Assembly: GCA_964645935.1 (NCBI GenBank)
Contig: CAZYAK010000069.1
Span: forward strand, 1-7,611
Length of the DNA stretch: 7,611 nt
Direction: 5' to 3'
Source of the DNA: CAZYAK01 sp964645935
GTDB lineage: Bacteria; Patescibacteriota; Gracilibacteria; Peribacterales; Peribacteraceae
Position numbers and translations under genes: made by a program. Of the stretch, positions 1 to 4,598 are shown piece after piece. Each line of letters starts with the position of its first letter. Positions within the stretch are counted from its first letter, which is position 1. Below the pieces are notes generated by a model, which made no database searches, was not told where the DNA came from, and saw only the letters and a program-made list of their open reading frames with translations.

Positions 1-1
1 C

Positions 2-61
2 CTGACCCGCGGCGAGATCGCCACCGCCATCTACCAGATCCTGCAGCGGCTGGGGCTGTAA
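2..61 (+). CDS. C-terminal end of an SLH-domain-like exported protein (5' part outside window)
   Basis: Only the last 19 codons and the TAA stop are inside the window. They read LTRGEIATAIYQILQRLGL. The pattern L-T-R-G/A-E-x-A-x-x-I/L-Y-x-I-L is the closing helix of an S-layer homology (SLH) domain, a module that tethers exported proteins to cell-wall polymers and often sits at a protein's end. The reading frame is fixed by the stop and by the intrinsic terminator 30 bases later, which marks this as the end of a transcription unit. What precedes the fragment cannot be seen, so the protein's main function is unknown. The SLH assignment rests on one short motif and is tentative; that this is the real 3' end of a gene is more secure. 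Confidence 0.6.
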   Translation: MTRGEIATAIYQILQRLGL

Positions 62-90
62 CGCTCGATTCAGAAGCGAAAAAGGCTAGT

Positions 91-114
91 AAACCCCCGG
101 TTTCCGGGGGTTTT
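91..114 (+). terminator. Intrinsic terminator after the SLH-type gene
   Basis: A perfect 10-bp stem (91-100 pairs with 104-113) closes a 3-nt TTT loop. The core is seven G/C pairs flanked by A/T pairs, so the A-rich left arm and the T-run at 111-114 give the U-tract of a Rho-independent terminator. It starts 30 bases after the stop codon of the upstream gene. The symmetric A and T flanks could let it work on the other strand too, but no minus-strand gene ends here. Confidence 0.9.
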
Positions 115-143
115 CTGGATGCGGAAAATGGCACGGCGAGCCC

Positions 144-172
144 TTTTCCGTGTACGGATTCTCTGTCATAGT
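144..172 (+). promoter_or_regulatory. Putative promoter of tRNA-Ser
   Basis: The hexamer CATAGT (167-172) ends 12 bases before the tRNA 5' end and resembles a sigma-70 -10 box. A -35 at the usual 17-bp spacing would fall on TTTTCC (144-149), which is a poor match. The -35 region lies in the right arm of a 7-bp inverted repeat, CGGAAAA (122-128) with TTTTCCG (144-150), which might be an operator or chance. Very similar hexamers precede pheT (CATACT) and the M16 peptidase gene (TACAGT), which supports the call slightly. Confidence 0.4.
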
Positions 173-184
173 GCGCGCTGCCAC

Positions 185-274
185 GGAGAGGTCGCATAGT
201 GGCCTAGTGCGCGCGCTTGGAAAGCGCGTATACACGCAAGTGTATCGAGGGTTCGAATCCCTCCCTCTCCGCCA
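185..274 (+). tRNA. tRNA-Ser (anticodon GGA), CCA encoded
   Basis: The sequence folds into a full class II tRNA. The acceptor stem GGAGAGG (185-191) pairs with CCTCTCC (264-270), followed by discriminator G271, as expected for serine, and a genomically encoded CCA (272-274). The D stem is GCA/TGC (194-196 with 208-210). The anticodon stem CGCGC/GCGCG (212-216 with 224-228) carries loop TTGGAAA with anticodon GGA at 219-221. The long variable arm ATACAC-GCAA-GTGTAT (230-245) is diagnostic for Ser/Leu/Tyr tRNAs. The T stem GAGGG/CCCTC (247-251 with 259-263) closes loop TTCGAAT. All helices pair perfectly. It reads UCC and, by wobble, UCU codons. It stands alone between two terminators. Confidence 0.97.
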
Positions 275-351
275 TGAACCAGACCAGCGGTACGTAAAGG
301 AGCAACGATCGACGCGGTCACTTCTCCCCTTTTTGCGTGCTGGTCGGTTCA
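275..351 (+). repeat. Imperfect inverted repeat directly after the tRNA (possible processed 3' trailer or small RNA)
   Basis: Starting at the base after the tRNA CCA, TGAACC-A-GACCAGC (275-288) is complementary to GCTGGTCGGTTCA (339-351): 13 base pairs with one bulged A. The intervening 50 nt include AAAGG (296-300), which can pair with CCTTT (328-332) inside the outer stem, and a T5 run (330-334). The element could be a structured 3' trailer of the tRNA transcript, a small RNA, or a protein-binding palindrome. No reading frame of interest fits it. I do not recognise it as a known RNA family. Confidence 0.5.
314..325. repeat. 12-bp direct repeat GCGGTCACTTCT, first copy
   Basis: The 12-mer at 314-325 recurs exactly at 431-442, where it forms the last codons and TGA stop of the minus-strand 91-aa membrane protein. 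Similar bases flank both copies (GATC upstream, a T-run downstream), so the first copy may be a remnant duplication of that gene's 3' end. The match is short and could be chance. Confidence 0.35.
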
Positions 352-382
352 TGCCGAGCCCTGCACCCACATCCGCCGCAAG

Positions 383-414
383 AGACGGCCGCCCCTCGCG
401 GGACGGCCGTCTTT
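383..414. terminator. Hairpin between convergent units, probably a bidirectional terminator
   Basis: AGACGGCCG (383-391) pairs perfectly with CGGCCGTCT (404-412). After one mismatch, CCC (393-395) pairs with GGG (400-402) around a TCGC loop. It lies between the tRNA unit, read rightward, and the minus-strand gene ending at 435, so it can stop both. The T-tract is short: T412-T414 on the plus strand and TCTCTT on the minus strand. Termination is therefore inferred mainly from position and stem strength. Confidence 0.65.
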
Positions 415-434
415 GGGACACGCGGATCAAGCGG

Positions 435-710
435 TCACTTCTTTTTAGCAGGCGCCGTGGTGACGCACACATCGCACTTGGACATGCACATCGCACACTG
501 CTTCATGAGCAGCGAAAGCGTCACGACGAACGCGATGATCGCGAGCGACGAGGCCGGCGTGCCGAAAACGAGCGCGCCATCTGACGGGTCGTAGTGTGCC
601 ACTACGAGGCCAATGAGCGCAGCCAACGCGGCGATGAAGAGGAGGATCGAGGCACCCACGTGGAACGCGAGGCAGCCCGGATCGTGCGGGGGCTTCTTGT
701 GGAAGAACAT
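435..710 (-). CDS. Small two-helix membrane protein with a CxxC-x3-CxxC tail (unknown function)
   Basis: This encodes 91 residues and I do not recognise the family. The N-terminus is short and basic (HKK at residues 4-6). Hydrophobic helices span about residues 16-39 and 51-69, joined by an acidic loop (HYDPSDG). The C-terminal tail reads QCAMCMSKCDVC, a CxxC-x3-CxxC cluster at Cys72/75/79/82, and ends in AKKK. Lys at both ends predicts that both termini are cytoplasmic, so the four cysteines could bind zinc or a metal cluster on the cytoplasmic face. I chose the ATG at 708-710 because the longer upstream frame is low-complexity and overlaps a plausible promoter, and because a short leader with a pyrimidine tract precedes this ATG. 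The gene diverges from pheT and is probably monocistronic, ending at the hairpin at 383-414. Confidence 0.75.
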   Translation of the reverse strand: MFFHKKPPHDPGCLAFHVGASILLFIAALAALIGLVVAHYDPSDGALVFGTPASSLAIIAFVVTLSLLMKQCAMCMSKCDVCVTTAPAKKK

Positions 711-715
711 GGCTT

Positions 716-731
716 GGGAGAGGGAGGGAAA
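716..731 (-). promoter_or_regulatory. Pyrimidine tract in the leader of the 91-aa membrane protein gene
   Basis: Read on the minus strand, 16 consecutive pyrimidines (TTTCCCTCCCTCTCCC) end five bases before the ATG. A Shine-Dalgarno sequence would be purine-rich, so this is the reverse of the usual signal. With the promoter proposed at 739-767, the tract would begin one or two bases after a G transcription start at 732. Equivalent tracts precede the M16 and ndk start codons. Confidence 0.45.
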
Positions 732-738
732 CGTGGAA

Positions 739-767
739 ACGCTAGCGGCAGCTGTTTCTCCGCGCAA
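739..767 (-). promoter_or_regulatory. Putative promoter of the 91-aa membrane protein gene
   Basis: On the minus strand, TTGCGC (762-767) and TAGCGT (739-744) are separated by exactly 17 bp and keep the most conserved sigma-70 positions (TTG and TAnnnT). Seven bases further on is a G at 732, a plausible transcription start that gives a 22-nt leader. Confidence 0.4.
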
Positions 768-812
768 GGAAGCGGAGTTGATGGACTCGCCATGTCCGGA
801 TGTGGCGAGCGA

Positions 813-830
813 GCGAGGCTTTCGCCTCGC
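813..830 (+). other. Perfect hairpin upstream of pheT
   Basis: GCGAGGC (813-819) and GCCTCGC (824-830) form a 7-bp perfect stem around TTTC. It ends 12 bases before the proposed pheT -10 box and covers the place where a -35 would lie, so as DNA it could be an operator. No T-run follows, and no plus-strand gene lies upstream to terminate. An attenuator is unlikely if pheT is leaderless. Confidence 0.35.
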
Positions 831-842
831 GGCGCGTTCCGT

Positions 843-848
843 CATACT
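843..848 (+). promoter_or_regulatory. Putative pheT -10 box (leaderless start)
   Basis: CATACT lies 8 bases before the pheT ATG at 857. Transcription starting about 7-9 bases after the box would begin at G855 or at A857 itself, giving a leaderless or nearly leaderless mRNA. No Shine-Dalgarno sequence is present. The -35 region (TTTCGC at 820-825) is poor and sits in the hairpin at 813-830. Confidence 0.4.
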
Positions 849-856
849 TTCGCGGT

Positions 857-3310
857 ATGAAAATCTCGCTCGATTGGCTTCAGGAATTCGTAGACCTGCG
901 CGTCACCGACCCGCAGGAGATCGCACGCCGTCTTACGGCCGGCGCGTCGGAGGTCGACGCCGTGGAAGTGCAGGGACGCTTCCTCGACGATGTGGTCGTG
1001 GGGAAAATCCTCACGCTGGAAAAGCATCCGGAGGCCGACCGCCTCTCGGTGTGCACAGTGCAAACCGACCAAGGCACAAAGAACATCGTCTGCGGCGGCA
1101 CCAATCTCCGCGCGGGGATGAAGGTTGCACTCGCGCATGTGGGCGCCACAGTGAGCGACCGCAAGGGGGGGTCGTTCACACTCACCAAGGCCAAGATCCG
1201 CGGCCGCGAGAGCGAGGGCATGATCTGCGCTTCGGAGGAGCTGGAGCTGGAGGAGCGGTTCCCCGTCACGCCGGAGCAGGGTGAGCGCCCCGTGATGGAC
1301 CTAGGAGACGGCGATGCCGATGTCGGCAAGTCGCTCAAGGAAATACTCCACCTCGGTGACACCGTAATCCATGTGGACAACCACGCCATCACACACCGTG
1401 CGGACCTCTTCTCGCAGATCGGCTTCGCGCGCGAGCTCGTGGCGCTGGGTATGGCGGACTGGAAGAAGAAGCCCAAGCAAAAGAACGTTCCCACGTCGTC
1501 CAAGACGGCGACGCCATTCAAGGTGACCATCGAGGACGAAGCGCTGGTCCCCCGTTACGAGGCGGTGCTCCTGGAGATCGACGGGATCGGCGTGACGCCG
1601 GATTGGATGAAACGGCGCCTTGCGGCCACCGGCTGGCGCAGCATCTCGCTACCGATCGACATCACCAACTACGTGATGATGGAGACGGGCATGCCACACC
1701 ACGGCTTCGACGCCAACGACTTCCAGGGCGACATTCGCATCCGCGGCGCCAAGAAGGGGGAGCGCATCACGACACTAGACGGCGAGGAGCGCGAGTTGCC
1801 CACGGGCGCGCTCGTCATCAGCGACGACGCCGGGATCTTCGACCTCTTCGGCATTATGGGAGGCCTGCGCAGCTCCACCAAGGGCACGACACGCAGGATC
1901 TACCTGCAGGCCGGCATTCCCGACCCCGTGGCCATCCGCCGCACGGTCATCGAGATGGGCCACCGCACGGACGCCGCCACGGTGTACGAGAAGGGCGTGC
2001 CGCGCGTGATGGCGGAGCAAGGCTTGGCCCGCGCCGTGGAGCTCTTCCTGGAGCTCGTGCCCGGCGCGCGCGTCGCGTCCAAGCCCGTGAGCTGGGGAGC
2101 CAACGGCAAGGGTAAGCCTGTCACCGTGGATCTGGCGTACGTGGAGCGCATGCTCGGGACACCTGTGCCCGTACAAACGGCCACGGAGATTTTGGAGCTC
2201 CTGGAGTTCGAGGTACAGAAGAAGGAGAGTGCCAAGAAGAACGCATCGGTGACCCTTGTCGTCACACCTCCGCCCCACCGGCACGGCGACATCCGCGGCC
2301 CGCACGACCTCGTAGAAGAGATCGGCCGCGTGATGGGCTACAACGTCATCCCCGCTGTGCTACCCAAGGCGGAAATTGCCCCGCCCGTGCGCGACACGCG
2401 CATCAAGCGTCTCCGCGAGAGCCTCCGCGAGAGCGGATGTAGCGAGCTCGTGCCTCTCTCGCTCGTGGGCCCCTCCCTCCTCAAGGCCTGCGCCCTGGAC
2501 CCCGCCGACGCGTATGCGGTGGAGAGTCCGCTCGGCGAGGAGCTGAGTCTGCTGCATACCTCCACGCTGCCCTCGCTCCTCGCACACGCGGAGCGCAACC
2601 TGTTGGTCTCGGGCGGTCGCCTGAAGACCTTCCACCTCGCACACGTGTTCTCACGCGCTCGCGGCGAGCGTGCCGAGCTCTCGGTGCTCCTCGCCGACCT
2701 CGACGGTTCCGCCGATGAGTCTCTCACGGCCGAACCGCTGCTCCTGCTGAAGCGCGACCTTGCCGCGGCCATCGCCGGCCTCGGCTACGAGCTGGACGTG
2801 GTGCACGCGGGCACGCCCCCGGGCGCCGCGCATCCCGGGCGATTTGGAGAGCTAATCGTCCGTCCCGCGGGCGTCCACCGCGACGCCGCCTCGGAGCCCA
2901 CCGCATCCGTGGGATCGCTCTACGAGATCCATCCGGACGTCCGCGACCGCTTCTCGCTGCGCCACCGTGCGGCCGTGGCCACGCTGGACCTGGAGACGCT
3001 CCTGGCGCTGCCCAAGCGCGACACCCTCGCTCACCCCGTACCGCAGTTCCCAGCTATCACGTACGACGTGACGCTCCCGCTTTCGCAACGCGAGCAAGCG
3101 GGTGACCTCCTGCGGACACTTCGCGGTGCCAATCCCCTGCTGGAATCGGTGGAAGTCACCAACCTCTACGCCGGCAAGGCACAGGAGAAGGGCGACTACG
3201 CACTAACGCTGCGCCTCACCTACCGCGCGCCGGACCGCACGCTCTCCGAGAGCGAAGCCAAACCGCTGCACGAGAAGATCCTGCGTGCCGCCTCCGTCAC
3301 GCCCGTATGA
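857..3310 (+). CDS. pheT: Phenylalanine--tRNA ligase beta subunit (PheT)
   Basis: This is the 817-residue beta subunit of the cytoplasmic (alpha-beta)2 phenylalanyl-tRNA synthetase, which binds tRNA-Phe and hydrolyses Tyr mischarged by the alpha subunit. Domains in order: the N-terminal start MKISLDWLQEFVDL; an OB-fold tRNA-binding domain at about 42-150; the B3/B4 editing domain at about 230-400, with DITNYVMMETGMPHHGFD and GIMGG (332-336); the B5 domain at about 420-495, ending in DLVEEIGRVMGYNVIP; the catalytic-like domain; and a C-terminal FDX-ACB anticodon-binding domain at about 728-816 with DRTLSESEA. Length is normal. The start at 857 is the conserved family N-terminus; the open frame back to 800 adds nothing homologous. 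Editing residues align with E. coli at a constant offset of 17 (His282, Gly335, Thr371, Ala373), but residue 351 is Gln where E. coli has Glu334. pheS is not adjacent. The stop overlaps the next start (ATGA). Confidence 0.97.
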   Translation: MKISLDWLQEFVDLRVTDPQEIARRLTAGASEVDAVEVQGRFLDDVVVGKILTLEKHPEADRLSVCTVQTDQGTKNIVCGGTNLRAGMKVALAHVGATVSDRKGGSFTLTKAKIRGRESEGMICASEELELEERFPVTPEQGERPVMDLGDGDADVGKSLKEILHLGDTVIHVDNHAITHRADLFSQIGFARELVALGMADWKKKPKQKNVPTSSKTATPFKVTIEDEALVPRYEAVLLEIDGIGVTPDWMKRRLAATGWRSISLPIDITNYVMMETGMPHHGFDANDFQGDIRIRGAKKGERITTLDGEERELPTGALVISDDAGIFDLFGIMGGLRSSTKGTTRRIYLQAGIPDPVAIRRTVIEMGHRTDAATVYEKGVPRVMAEQGLARAVELFLELVPGARVASKPVSWGANGKGKPVTVDLAYVERMLGTPVPVQTATEILELLEFEVQKKESAKKNASVTLVVTPPPHRHGDIRGPHDLVEEIGRVMGYNVIPAVLPKAEIAPPVRDTRIKRLRESLRESGCSELVPLSLVGPSLLKACALDPADAYAVESPLGEELSLLHTSTLPSLLAHAERNLLVSGGRLKTFHLAHVFSRARGERAELSVLLADLDGSADESLTAEPLLLLKRDLAAAIAGLGYELDVVHAGTPPGAAHPGRFGELIVRPAGVHRDAASEPTASVGSLYEIHPDVRDRFSLRHRAAVATLDLETLLALPKRDTLAHPVPQFPAITYDVTLPLSQREQAGDLLRTLRGANPLLESVEVTNLYAGKAQEKGDYALTLRLTYRAPDRTLSESEAKPLHEKILRAASVTPV

Positions 3311-3849
3311 GCATCGTCACGAAGGGCGGCGACACGGGCGAAACCGGCCTCTTTGGCGGCAAGCGCGTGTCCAAGGACTCCGCGCGCATCGAAGTATACG
3401 GCACAGTGGACGAGCTTAACGCCGTCATCGGCATGGTCCTCGCGGAAGAGGAACTGCAGGGCAAAGCGCGCACCCAGCTCACGGCACTCCAGCACCTCTT
3501 GTTCCGCCTGGGTGGCGACCTGGCCACCCCGCTGGAGCTGGATGCCAAGCGGGACCGCGTGCTCGGGGAGCACGTGGCGGAGATCGAGCTGGCCATCCAG
3601 GGCCTGGAGGATTCGCTCCCTCCCCAGACCGCGTTTGTGCTGCCGGGCGGCTGCCGCGTGAGCGCGCTGTTGCACCTCGCTCGTACCGTGTGCCGCCGGG
3701 CCGAGCGACTAGTGGTGCGCCTGCGGCGCGACGAACCGATCAACGACCAGGTGCTCATCTGCCTCAATCGCCTGAGCGACTACCTGTTCCTGCTGGCGCG
3801 CCGCATGAATCACGACCTCAGCGACGGCGACACGGAGGTGCGGTACTGA
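3307..3849 (+). CDS. pduO: PduO-type ATP:cob(I)alamin adenosyltransferase
   Basis: The 180-residue enzyme moves the 5'-deoxyadenosyl group of ATP onto cob(I)alamin to form adenosylcobalamin, in the cytoplasm. The N-terminal ATP-binding motif TKGGDTGETGLFGGKRVSKD (5-24) is typical, followed by YGTVDELNA with Asp35. Phe110, Arg126, Arg130 and Asn154 match the active-site residues known from the Lactobacillus reuteri enzyme at a constant offset of two, so catalysis should be intact. The motifs LPGG, ARTVCRRAER and LNRLSDYLFLLAR are all present, and length is normal. The ATG overlaps the pheT stop by four bases, so translation is probably coupled to pheT and there is no room for a cobalamin riboswitch. 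No corrin-ring biosynthesis genes are nearby. The enzyme probably acts on salvaged cobalamin, perhaps for a B12-dependent enzyme such as a class II ribonucleotide reductase elsewhere, which is inference. Confidence 0.95.
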   Translation: MSIVTKGGDTGETGLFGGKRVSKDSARIEVYGTVDELNAVIGMVLAEEELQGKARTQLTALQHLLFRLGGDLATPLELDAKRDRVLGEHVAEIELAIQGLEDSLPPQTAFVLPGGCRVSALLHLARTVCRRAERLVVRLRRDEPINDQVLICLNRLSDYLFLLARRMNHDLSDGDTEVRY

Positions 3850-3850
3850 C

Positions 3851-4156
3851 TCATGCCGACAGCGGTCCGACTCCCCAGAAGTTCAGGATCACGAGGACGA
3901 TGAAGAGCAGCGCGAGCGGGACGCCGATGGCGATGGCCAGCGCGCGCGAGGGCTTTCCGGGCGTGGCGAGGCTGGAGTAGAGACTGAGCCCCCCGTAGGT
4001 GATGGCCGCAAACGCAAAGGGCAGGTCGGCTACCTGGAGCCAGAGGGCGGAAGCCGTCGGCCAGACGCCGTTACGCAGGAGGAGGTACGCCAAGAAGAAC
4101 GATCCTCCGAGGACATAGAAGAAGAACGACGAGAGTTGATGCAGGATGGTCCGCAT
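3851..4156 (-). CDS. Small three-helix membrane protein (unknown function)
   Basis: The 101-residue product is not a family I recognise. Three hydrophobic helices lie at about residues 9-27, 39-60 and 73-95, with a basic loop (PGKPSR, about 66-71) between the second and third. The N-terminus is MRTILHQL and there is no signal peptide. The ATG at 4154-4156 is preferred over an upstream GTG at 4193-4195, which would add 13 residues of poor character and would place the -10-like TACGAT (4167-4172) inside the gene. The stop is one base from the stop of the convergent adenosyltransferase gene, with no space for a terminator between them. It follows rpmH on the same strand after a 96-bp gap that holds only a weak 5-bp hairpin (4217-4229). 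It occupies the position where rnpA usually follows rpmH but bears no resemblance to RnpA. Confidence 0.75.
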   Translation of the reverse strand: MRTILHQLSSFFFYVLGGSFFLAYLLLRNGVWPTASALWLQVADLPFAFAAITYGGLSLYSSLATPGKPSRALAIAIGVPLALLFIVLVILNFWGVGPLSA

Positions 4157-4166
4157 GGGTGCGCCG

Positions 4167-4172
4167 ATCGTA
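4167..4172 (-). promoter_or_regulatory. Putative -10 box of the 101-aa membrane protein gene
   Basis: On the minus strand, TACGAT lies 10 bases before the ATG. A start 7 bases after it gives a leader of about 4 nt, again nearly leaderless. No convincing -35 is seen at 16-18 bp. The gene could instead be read from the rpmH promoter. Confidence 0.3.
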
Positions 4173-4252
4173 GCGCAGGAAACCAGAAAAGGCACCTCCC
4201 ATCAGCGGACGCGCCGAACCGGCACGGTTTGCGGGACGCGGGACCCCAGGGG

Positions 4253-4408
4253 CTACTTGCCCGTCTTCTTCTGCCGATGGCTGACGGTCAGGCGCTTGCG
4301 ACCCTGCCGCCGACGGCGGGCCAGGACCTGCCGTCCCTTCTTAGTCGCGCTCCGGGTGCGAAACCCGTGCTTGCGAAGACGCCGGCGCCACTTCAGTTTC
4401 CTGAGCAT
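4253..4408 (-). CDS. rpmH: Large ribosomal subunit protein bL34
   Basis: The 51-residue, strongly basic product carries the L34 core: RKHGFRTR (12-19), TKKGRQVLARRR (22-33) and GRKRLTV (36-42). L34 packs against 23S rRNA in the 50S subunit. The C-terminus has a short extra tail (SHRQKKTGK). The usual N-terminal T-Y/F-Q-P-S motif is missing; the protein begins MLRKLKWRRR, putting HGFR about three residues earlier than in E. coli. No frame upstream supplies the motif. A well-spaced promoter whose -10 ends 9 bases before this ATG supports the start, as an essentially leaderless gene. In most bacteria rpmH is followed by rnpA; here the next gene is an unrelated membrane protein. The gene diverges from the M16 peptidase gene. 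Confidence 0.93.
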   Translation of the reverse strand: MLRKLKWRRRLRKHGFRTRSATKKGRQVLARRRRQGRKRLTVSHRQKKTGK

Positions 4409-4417
4409 TGCCGCGAG

Positions 4418-4446
4418 ATGGTACGGCAAAGGCAGCCACCCAACAA
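4418..4446 (-). promoter_or_regulatory. Putative rpmH promoter
   Basis: On the minus strand, TTGTTG (4441-4446) and TACCAT (4418-4423) are separated by exactly 17 bp. The -10 box ends 9 bases before the rpmH ATG, so a start at the G seven bases downstream leaves a 3-nt leader. This is the best sigma-70-like promoter in the window and it fixes the rpmH start. Confidence 0.55.
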
Positions 4447-4463
4447 GGGAAAATGTCCGTCCA

Positions 4464-4514
4464 GGCGACCTGTGGCAGGTCCCCGGGCCGACCCGCCATC
4501 CGGACCGTTCGGAT
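4464..4514. other. Two adjacent hairpins between the divergent rpmH and M16 promoters
   Basis: GACCTG-TGG-CAGGTC (4467-4481) is a 6-bp perfect stem that extends to GG/CC (4464-4465 with 4483-4484) across one mismatch. ATCCGGA-CCG-TTCGGAT (4498-4514) forms a 7-bp stem including one G-T pair. Both lie upstream of both proposed promoters, so they would not be transcribed from either. They may be binding sites for a regulator of the divergent pair, or incidental in GC-rich DNA. Confidence 0.35.
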
Positions 4515-4542
4515 TGTGCGCAGGGCGGATTTGGTCGGGAAA

Positions 4543-4572
4543 TTGGGTTTCTCCGGCGCGGCGTATTACAGT
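4543..4572 (+). promoter_or_regulatory. Putative promoter of the M16 peptidase gene
   Basis: TTGGGT (4543-4548) and TACAGT (4567-4572) are 18 bp apart. The -10 matches TATAAT at four of six positions. Seven bases after it lies A4579, a plausible transcription start giving a 22-nt leader. Confidence 0.45.
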
Positions 4573-4582
4573 GCGGGTACGG

Positions 4583-4598
4583 CTTTCCTCCCCTCTCT
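4583..4598 (+). promoter_or_regulatory. Pyrimidine tract in the M16 peptidase leader
   Basis: Sixteen consecutive pyrimidines (CTTTCCTCCCCTCTCT) end two bases before the ATG at 4601, and no purine-rich Shine-Dalgarno sequence is present. The tract contains CCTCC, which matches the anti-Shine-Dalgarno core rather than pairing with it. It would start about four bases after the predicted transcription start at A4579. Confidence 0.45.

Noticed and set aside
148..157. Near-palindrome CCGTGTACGG upstream of the tRNA as an operator
   Set aside because: Arms of only four bases around a 2-base centre are too common in GC-rich DNA to support a call.
185..274. tRNA-Ser as an attachment site for an integrated element
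   Set aside because: I saw no direct repeat of the tRNA 3' end and no integrase or phage-type gene in the window; flanking genes are housekeeping.
86..496. Minus-strand open frame across the tRNA-Ser gene
   Set aside because: It overlaps a complete tRNA and a terminator, and its translation is basic low-complexity sequence.
880..2305. Several long minus-strand and alternate-frame open frames inside pheT
   Set aside because: Shadows of pheT in GC-rich sequence; all are low-complexity translations without domains or initiation signals.
3200..3310. Cobalamin riboswitch upstream of the adenosyltransferase gene
   Set aside because: The gene starts inside the pheT stop codon, so there is no leader to hold a riboswitch.
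4217..4229. Hairpin AACCG-GCA-CGGTT as terminator of rpmH
   Set aside because: The stem is only 5 bp and no T-run follows on either strand; rpmH and the next minus-strand gene may be co-transcribed.
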